Assembly: GCF_001439695.1 (NCBI RefSeq)
Contig: NZ_JYLL01000020.1
Coordinates: forward strand, 39,518 to 103,517
Reading direction: 5' to 3'
Length of the DNA stretch: 64,000 nt
DNA from: Pseudomonas veronii
GTDB lineage: Bacteria; Pseudomonadota; Gammaproteobacteria; Pseudomonadales; Pseudomonadaceae
This document shows, in pieces, positions 59,178-64,000 of the stretch. Both the position numbers and the translations under genes were made by a program. Numbering within the stretch: position 1 is the first letter of the stretch; each line of letters opens with the position of its first letter. Below the pieces are notes generated by a model. The model saw nothing but the letters and a program-made list of their open reading frames with translations. It searched no databases and was not told the origin of the DNA.

Positions 59178-59206
59178 AGTCATCACCTGTTAAGCGCGTT
59201 GAACAA

Positions 59207-59665
59207 TTACTCCTGTTTACTCCAATTCTGCCGGCTGGCAGTTACCAATGCGTTCCAGTCGTCTGGCGGATTTCCACGACCCAGCATCTTCTCAAACACC
59301 GCATACGGATCGGATTTGCTCCCCGAGGAACGCAGCGTTTGCTCATCGTTGACCCAAGCGTAGACAATCACTTTGGCCCTCGAGTCATAACGGAAGAACA
59401 GCCGAAATCGTCTCCCAATCTTGGCCCTGCGCCAGTGGCGGTATTCCGGCCCCAGTGTGTTCCCTTGACGGTACTCATCGCGCGCCGGCTCACCGGGAAC
59501 GATTTCAAGCATCAGTTGGCTCAGGGCTCGGAACAGCTTGATGTTGGCATTGGATGCAAATCCTATCGGGTCATTCTGCTCCGCGCGCTGCGCGGTGACA
59601 TACAGTTTCTGCATCTGCTCGATCACACAATCGTGGAAGAGTAGCGTCCATCCATGCCGCTGCAT
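59207..59665 (-). CDS. yhaV: YhaV-family RNase toxin
   Basis: 152 residues of the YhaV (RelE-like mRNA interferase) family: GWTLLFHDCVIEQMQKLYVTAQRAEQNDP, FRALSQLMLEIVPGEPARDEYRQGNTLGPEYRHWRRAKIGRRFRLFFRYDSRAKVIVYAWVNDEQTLRSSGSKSDPYAVF. The arginine/tyrosine-rich core is intact, so it may be active. Start overlaps the antitoxin stop (TGATG), placing it as second gene of a prlF-yhaV pair on the minus strand next to the relaxase gene. Confidence 0.93.
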   Translation of the reverse strand: MQRHGWTLLFHDCVIEQMQKLYVTAQRAEQNDPIGFASNANIKLFRALSQLMLEIVPGEPARDEYRQGNTLGPEYRHWRRAKIGRRFRLFFRYDSRAKVIVYAWVNDEQTLRSSGSKSDPYAVFEKMLGRGNPPDDWNALVTASRQNWSKQE

Positions 59666-59985
59666 CAGAGCGTCACTTCGCCGTCAATCTCGTTGGTCAG
59701 ACTCACGTCATGCCCAACCTGCATCAGCATGGCGTGAGCCAGTTCGTCTGGCAACCCGCGAACATGCCGGCCAGCCTCGATATCGCGGGCCAGCAAAATC
59801 AGAAACGCGCCGATGGCCGGATCTTCGTGCTCGGCATTCGCGCGGGTGACGACAATCTGCCCATCCTCGCCTAGGTCGAACGCTACCTTGCCGCCAGTAT
59901 CGACGCCCAACGCCTGACGGATCGGCTTGGGCAGCGTGATCTGGCCCTTCGATGTGAGCGTGGCTAGTTCATGAATGGCTGGCAT
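59665..59985 (-). CDS. prlF: PrlF (SohA) antitoxin, AbrB-type
   Basis: 106 residues from the ATG at 59985 (an upstream in-frame start at 60048 was rejected). The N-terminal swapped-hairpin AbrB domain is clear: ATLTSKGQITLPKPIRQALGVDTGGKVAFDLGEDGQIVVTR. The C-terminal part (DPAIGAFLILLARDIEAGRHVRGLPDEL) matches PrlF. It neutralises YhaV and represses the operon. Confidence 0.93.
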   Translation of the reverse strand: MPAIHELATLTSKGQITLPKPIRQALGVDTGGKVAFDLGEDGQIVVTRANAEHEDPAIGAFLILLARDIEAGRHVRGLPDELAHAMLMQVGHDVSLTNEIDGEVTL

Positions 59986-60276
59986 GGTGTGGCGCGCTCC
60001 TTGGATGACAGTTTTTCCAATAGTAAGGAATATTCCTTTCCTCGTCAAGGCAGATTGGCGAGGTCTTCAGACGCCGGCAGGCGGATCGCGCTTACCACAA
60101 AAAAGGGCTGACCCCGTGCCGGATAGGTTGTAGAGCGACTCCCCGAACCGAGCTACAAGTAAAGGCTTCGATAAAGGTCAAAGGGCTGGGAAGGGTCAAT
60201 AGAATGGGCGCAAGGGGAAAGGCTCTACCCGGAAAAGGAAAAGGCTCTCCCGTCCACCGCAACTTCAGGTGACATC
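59986..60276. other. Region upstream of the relaxase gene, candidate oriT
   Basis: 291 nt between divergent prlF and traI. TTGTAG (60128-60133) and CTACAA (60153-60158) form an inverted repeat. Two near-identical direct repeats, AAAGGCTCTACCC (60218-60230) and AAAGGCTCTCCC (60240-60251), lie just before the ribosome site. It holds both promoters and may contain the transfer origin, which often adjoins relaxase genes; this is inference. Confidence 0.4.
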
Positions 60277-62115
60277 ATGTTCGCGCTGTTCCAACGAAAA
60301 CGCTCGGCGTCGGCACCGATGGCGCCCACGGAAGCGGCTGTAAAAGGTAAGGGGCTGACGCGGCCGGAGTCGGCTGCATCGCTGCTGTCCACCCCACGCC
60401 GGCAGAAGCTGCTGGAACACATCTGGCAACGTACTTCGCTCTCACGCAAGCAGTTCAGGTCCCTGTATCTCGCACCACTGGAACGCTACGCCGAGTTGGT
60501 CCAGCAATTCCCCGCGTCGGAAAGCCATCACCACGCCTATCCAGGCGGCATGCTCGACCACGGGCTGGAAATCGTCGCCTACGCGCTCAAGCTGAGGCAA
60601 TCGCACCTTCTTCCCGCAGGCACAACACCCGAGGACCAAGTAGCACAAGCCGAAGCCTGGACAGCCGCCATTGCCTACGCAGCGCTCCTGCACGATATTG
60701 GCAAGATCGCCGTCGATCTTCATGTGGAATATGCCAACGGCAGCACCTGGCACCCCTGGCACGGACCGTTGTTGCATCCGTACCGTTTCCGCTATCGCCA
60801 GGAGCGTGAGTACCGACTGCACAGTGCCGCAACCGGGCTACTCTACAACCGCCTGCTTGATGGTCACATCCTGGACTGGCTCAGCGCCTATCCCGCGCTG
60901 TGGTCGTCGTTACTGTATGTGCTGGCAGGCCAATATGAACATGCCGGGGTGCTCGGTGAGCTCGTAACCCAGGCCGACCGAGCCTCCGTCGCTCAGGAGT
61001 TAGGTGGCGATCCGGCCAGGGCGATAGCTGCGCCGAAACATGCACTGCAACGCAAACTGCTTGAAGGCCTGCGGTTCCTGCTCAAGGAAGAGCTGAGGTT
61101 GAATCAGCCACAGGCCTCGGACGGCTGGCTGACCCAAGACGCTTTGTGGCTCGTCAGCAAGACTGTTTCGGACAAGCTGCGCGCGCACCTGCTGTCACAA
61201 GGTATAGAGGGGATCCCGTCGAGCAATACCGCTGTCTTCAACGTGCTGCAGGATCACGGCATGTTGCAGCCCACCGCCGATGACAGGGCCATCTGGAAAG
61301 CCGTTGTCACGAGCGTGGGAGGATGGTCACATACGTTCACCTTGCTGCGTCTGGCCCCCGCCTTGATTTGGAAAAGCGCAGAGCGCCCGCTGCCGTTCAG
61401 CGGCACGGTTGAGATAGTAGAGGAAAAAGCAGCACCGAAAGGCGCCCCCCCGACAGTGACTGATGTAAACACCCCGTCCAGTGTCAAGACAACGACGACG
61501 AAGGAACCTCATCCACCCACTCCTGTAACCCCTTCGGGCGGGTTGGATGATCTATTAGTTTTGTTCGACACCACTGATAAGGCTTTCTCTCTGCCTACTC
61601 CACGGAACAATGAGCTTTCCGAACAAGCGACAGCTCAACAAGAACCTGAAGCACCTGTTATGCCGCAAACATTCCCCGCACAGGATCAAGACTCATGGCC
61701 GCCACCGTCGGCTGGGCATTTTGTAGACTGGCTACGCCAGCGCATCGATGAACGCCGCCTAATCATCAACGACGCAAAGGCCTTGGTGCATACAGTTGCG
61801 GATACCGTATACTTGGTGAGTCCAGGGGTGTTTCAACGCTACGCACAGGAACACCCGCTTACGGCAATCTTTGCCAAAAGGGAGAGAATGGCGGACTGGC
61901 AGTGGGTACAGAAGCTTTTTGAGAACCTGAAACTGCACCGCAAACAAGATAACGGTCTGAACATCTGGACATGTGAAGTCAATGGACCCCGAAAGTCACG
62001 CAAGTTGCATGGCTACCTTCTGATTGATCCGCTGCTATTGTTCAATGATATTCCCATGAACAATCCTTATCTCGCGGTGCTGCCAGCGTCGAACGCTACG
62101 GCGTCAATCCAATAA
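60277..62115 (+). CDS. traI: MobH-family relaxase TraI (ICE type)
   Basis: 612-residue relaxase of the MobH/TraI_2 family (TIGR03760 type). The N-terminal catalytic region has the triple histidine HHH at 84-86 (SESHHHAYPGGMLDHGLEI) and an HD pair at 139-140 (AALLHDIGKIAVDLHV), the metal-binding signature of this class. A Thr/Pro/Lys-rich linker around 385-420 leads to a C-terminal domain (FVDWLRQRIDERRLIINDAKALVHTVADTVYLVSPGVFQRYAQ). It nicks oriT to start transfer. No integrase gene follows. Confidence 0.95.
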   Translation: MFALFQRKRSASAPMAPTEAAVKGKGLTRPESAASLLSTPRRQKLLEHIWQRTSLSRKQFRSLYLAPLERYAELVQQFPASESHHHAYPGGMLDHGLEIVAYALKLRQSHLLPAGTTPEDQVAQAEAWTAAIAYAALLHDIGKIAVDLHVEYANGSTWHPWHGPLLHPYRFRYRQEREYRLHSAATGLLYNRLLDGHILDWLSAYPALWSSLLYVLAGQYEHAGVLGELVTQADRASVAQELGGDPARAIAAPKHALQRKLLEGLRFLLKEELRLNQPQASDGWLTQDALWLVSKTVSDKLRAHLLSQGIEGIPSSNTAVFNVLQDHGMLQPTADDRAIWKAVVTSVGGWSHTFTLLRLAPALIWKSAERPLPFSGTVEIVEEKAAPKGAPPTVTDVNTPSSVKTTTTKEPHPPTPVTPSGGLDDLLVLFDTTDKAFSLPTPRNNELSEQATAQQEPEAPVMPQTFPAQDQDSWPPPSAGHFVDWLRQRIDERRLIINDAKALVHTVADTVYLVSPGVFQRYAQEHPLTAIFAKRERMADWQWVQKLFENLKLHRKQDNGLNIWTCEVNGPRKSRKLHGYLLIDPLLLFNDIPMNNPYLAVLPASNATASIQ

Positions 62116-62222
62116 CCGTGTTGCACTCAGCCCCTGCATCCGCCGTTCTACGGGACCGGGATGTCATGGTGGTCAAAGTCCTCTTTGGGGGAATCATCCC
62201 CTATCGAGGTATCCATGAAAAT
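62116..62222. other. Junction between the ICE transfer module and decayed host genes
   Basis: 107 nt with no gene. It contains a short GGGGA/TCCCC palindrome near 62189-62202. Homology to etfB ends at about 62244, so the right edge of the ICE-derived sequence lies between here and traI. I see no repeat matching the left side. Confidence 0.5.
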
Positions 62223-62618
62223 TTAGACCAGCACAATACTCGGAATGTTGTCGCTGTCGATGGCTGGTTTGCCAAGGATCACCAACTGAGGCTGTTCCTC
62301 GTCGACAACAGCTTTCAACAGTTTGGCAACAGCCAGGGAAGTCGGATCTTCGGCAGATTCGACGAGGATGGCGCGGTCGGCACCCAGAGCCAACGCAGTG
62401 CGCAGTTGCTCTTGGGCGGTGGACGGGCCGATGGAGACGACGACGATTTCAGTCGCAACACCTTGCTCTTTCAGGCGTACGGCTTCTTCCAAGGCGATTT
62501 CGCAGAAAGGGTTCATCTACATCTTGACGTTAGCGAGGTCGATGCCGGAGTTGTCCGCTTTGACGCGAATCTTGACGTTATAGTCGACCACTCGTTTGAT
62601 TGGCACCAAAATTTTCAT
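62223..62618 (-). pseudogene. etfB: Truncated etfB (electron transfer flavoprotein beta) with internal amber codon
   Basis: The ATG at 62618 gives MKILVPIKRVVDYNVKIRVK and continues GIDLANVKM, then a TAG at 62517-62519, then MNPFCEIALEEAVRLKEQG ... VVDEEQPQLVILGKPAIDSD. After IDSDN the protein leaves the EtfB sequence and stops at 62223, losing the C-terminal 60%. The serine expected before MNPFCEIA in EtfB is replaced by the stop (TCG to TAG is one base). The gene is inactive. Confidence 0.9.
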
Positions 62619-62748
62619 GGCTTACCTTTTATTGTTTGTGAAGATGCCACCGCTGCTGGCGGGATTGCGTCGAAATTTCTGTGTGCGAGCTCTATTAACT
62701 TATTCGTTACAACAGCCTCCATAATAAGGCTTAGTCGTGGCGTCTAAG

Positions 62749-63609
62749 TCAGGGCGCGCCGGCTAACTGTCGTTGAGAGTTACAGGGAGGCACTGCGAGC
62801 ACTCGCAGAGCTTGTCTAAGGAGAGGCTCATCGATCATGCGTCCATTGAGGCTTACTACCCCGCCTGCAGCAGATTGCATCGCCGCAACCACTTCTTCAG
62901 CCCAAAGGCGTTGCTCTTTGCTGGGGCTGAAGGCGCCACGAATAACGTTGACGTGGGATGGGTGAATGCATGCCTTGGCCGTAAAGCCCACGTCAACCGC
63001 TTGCTTCGATTCGCGGGCCAACCCGTCCACATCTGCTATATCAATATGCACGGCATCAATGGCTGGCTTACCGCACTGGCCAGCAGCTAGGAGTATTGTG
63101 GTTCGCGCGTGCTCGACCACAGGGTAGTAGTTTCCGAAGGGGTCCCGGCTACTGCGCCCTCCCAGGTCGGCGATTAGATCTTCGCCTCCCCAGAACAGCG
63201 CAATACAGTTCTGAGCCATCGCTAACTGATAAGCGTTGATCACTCCTTTCGCGGTTTCACAGAGCGCGATGACGTGGAAGTCATCCAAAGCCGCCAGCTG
63301 CTGTGTTTCCTCTGCCTTCGGAAGAAGGATCAGCGGAGAAAAACCGCTCCGTTCACGCAGGTCCCGCAAGGCTTGCACATCCTCTTTGTACCAAGGGGAT
63401 GTAGATGCGTTTATCCGGACAATTATGTCCTTACCTGATTCCGGCAAGGCATTAATTACGCAGCGACGGGCCGCTTCCTTGCGTTGTGGAGCGACGCTGT
63501 CTTCCAAGTCAAAAATAACGCGGTCGGCACGATGCTATGCCTTTTCAAAGCGGTCAGGACGATCGCCAGGGCAAAATAATATGGCCTCTCCGAGGCGGAT
63601 TTCTTTCAT
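62749..63609 (-). pseudogene. CitE-like (HpcH/HpaI) lyase gene with internal amber codon
   Basis: The ATG at 63609 gives MKEIRLGEAILFCPGDRPDRFEKA, then a TAG at 63535-63537, and the frame continues HRADRVIFDLEDSVAPQRKE ... RVNASTSP-like substrate-binding segment, ALCETAKGVINAYQLA, FWGGEDLIADLGG, AVHIDIADVDGL and FTAKACIHPSHVNVI. This is the citrate-lyase-beta-like/citramalyl-CoA lyase fold (R, E, D metal site intact). CAG to TAG would explain the stop. A 252-residue product could start at 63507, lacking the N-terminal strand. It overlaps the MaoC stop. Confidence 0.88.
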
Positions 63610-63815
63610 ACAACCTCCGGTTTGCGCAACATGAGCGCGTGACGCCGGGCAACGGCCACTAAAACACCTTTCTGGTTATACCCACGATGCTCCAGCAGAA
63701 CTATTCCAGCGTCCGGGCGGGACTTTGATAGACGCTTTTCCATGACTTCTGTCTTCGCATAGAGGGTATCGCCAGAAAACACCGGTGCAGGAAAACTTAT
63801 GTCAGTAAAACCTAA
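63606..63815 (-). pseudogene. MaoC-family dehydratase gene, C-terminal fragment
   Basis: The minus strand encodes FPAPVFSGDTLYAKTEVMEK, DAGIVLLEHRGYNQKGVLVA and a C-terminus ending RHALMLRKPEVV with a TGA at 63606-63608 overlapping the CitE start. This is the C-terminal part of a MaoC/hot-dog hydratase such as itaconyl- or mesaconyl-CoA hydratase. The 5' part is removed or separated by the IS5-family insertion at 63816. Together with the CitE gene it suggests a former CoA-linked dicarboxylate (itaconate-like) pathway. Confidence 0.8.
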
Positions 63816-64000
63816 GGAAACTCTGAAAAAGACTTCCTGATTTTGGCAAAATAGCCGGACACCACCCGCCGAGTTTTCCGATGAAGCAGATCTCCTTCGC
63901 CGATGCTGAGTATGCCGGCAAGCGTAAACAAACCCGACGTGAGCGTTTTCTGATCGAGATGGATCGGGTGGTGCCGTGGAAGGGCTTGATTGCCTTGATC
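63816..64000 (+). mobile_element. IS5-family insertion sequence, left end
   Basis: The element seems to begin at GGAAACTCTGAAAAAGACTTCC, right after CTAA (63812-63815), a typical IS5-family 4-bp target. The transposase starts at 63881 and the rest is outside the window. It disrupts the MaoC gene. Confidence 0.8.
63881..64000 (+). CDS. IS5-family transposase, N-terminal part
   Basis: The visible 40 codons read MKQISFADAEYAGKRKQTRR and continue ERFLIEMDRVVPWKGLIALI, the N-terminus of IS5-family (ISL2/IS5 group) DDE transposases. The catalytic residues lie beyond the window edge, so intactness cannot be judged. Confidence 0.92.
   Translation, partial: MKQISFADAEYAGKRKQTRRERFLIEMDRVVPWKGLIALI

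Larger units (their letters stand above)
13393..62115. mobile_element. PFGI-1/clc-class integrative conjugative element backbone
   Basis: The ordered set AlpA-like, ParA, ParB (PFGI-1 type), DUF2857, STY4528, PFL_4669, DUF3158, SSB, TopB, STY4534, PilL2, PFL_4693, PFL_4695, TraD, PFL_4697, RAQPRD, PFL_4701-4705, TraC, PFL_4709-4711, TraG-N, DUF3742 and MobH TraI is the core of this ICE family. Coordinates are gene edges, not attachment sites: no att repeats, tRNA gene or intact integrase were found, and both ends abut remnants. Inclusion of the LysR gene on the left is a guess. Confidence 0.88.

Noticed and set aside
59207..59985. RelBE or HigBA identity for the pair beside traI
   Set aside because: The SKGQITLPKPIR AbrB-type antitoxin and the toxin's RRFRLFFRYDSRAKVI region fit PrlF-YhaV better.
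62188..62202. Short GGGGA/TCCCC palindrome after traI as terminator or att core
   Set aside because: The stem is only five pairs with no T-run, and no matching copy was found on the left side.

Overview
The window looks like a Pseudomonas chromosome (GC-rich, Pseudomonas-type catabolic and regulatory genes, Pseudomonas-type intergenic repeats). Most of it, about 13.4-62.1 kb, is the backbone of an integrative and conjugative element (ICE) of the PFGI-1/clc class. Assignments rest on reading motifs and recalled family knowledge; no database search was run.

1-11.7 kb, all on the minus strand, is a host catabolic locus. In transcription order it holds a sensor kinase, a sigma-54 response regulator, two periplasmic solute-binding proteins, the branched-chain amide/amino-acid type ABC transporter livH-livM-livG-livF, and two tandem iron-type alcohol dehydrogenases (the second runs off the window). 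A near-consensus sigma-54 promoter and two helically phased dyads between the regulator and the transporter genes suggest the two-component system drives the transport/dehydrogenase operon. 11.8-13.2 kb is a mosaic of remnants: a 130-nt palindromic repeat, the C-terminus of a tyrosine recombinase, a frameshifted Tn3-family TnpA with a Tn21/Tn1721-like inverted repeat, and a broken DDE transposase.

13.4-36.6 kb is the ICE maintenance and accessory half: a LysR regulator, AlpA-like protein, ParA, a HicA-like small protein, PFGI-1 ParB, DUF2857, STY4528-type replication protein, an array of ~100-bp repeats each holding a 17-bp palindrome, PFL_4669, DUF3158, SSB, a large GHKL ATPase carrying an HExxH motif, topoisomerase III, and then small accessory genes with structured leaders (DUF3085, a broken PAPS-reductase-like gene, STY4534, DUF932 and others). 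An intact IS4-family element with an 11-bp target duplication sits in a terminator here.

36.8-62.1 kb is the transfer half: PilL2, PFL_4693, lytic transglycosylase, PFL_4695, TraD, PFL_4697, then [HipBA toxin-antitoxin on the opposite strand], RAQPRD, PFL_4701, 4702, TIGR03750, 4703, 4704, 4705, lipoprotein, TraC ATPase, thioredoxin-fold protein, RadC, PFL_4709, 4710, 4711, TraG-N, DUF3742, [YhaV-PrlF toxin-antitoxin] and the MobH relaxase TraI. Together these encode partition/replication, a mating-pair type IV secretion system, the coupling protein and the relaxase.

No intact integrase or tRNA attachment site is visible. Directly after traI come decayed metabolic genes on the minus strand: a truncated etfB with an internal amber codon, a CitE-like lyase gene also with an internal amber codon, and a MaoC fragment cut by an IS5-family element that runs off the right edge. 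The ICE therefore appears truncated or rearranged at both ends.
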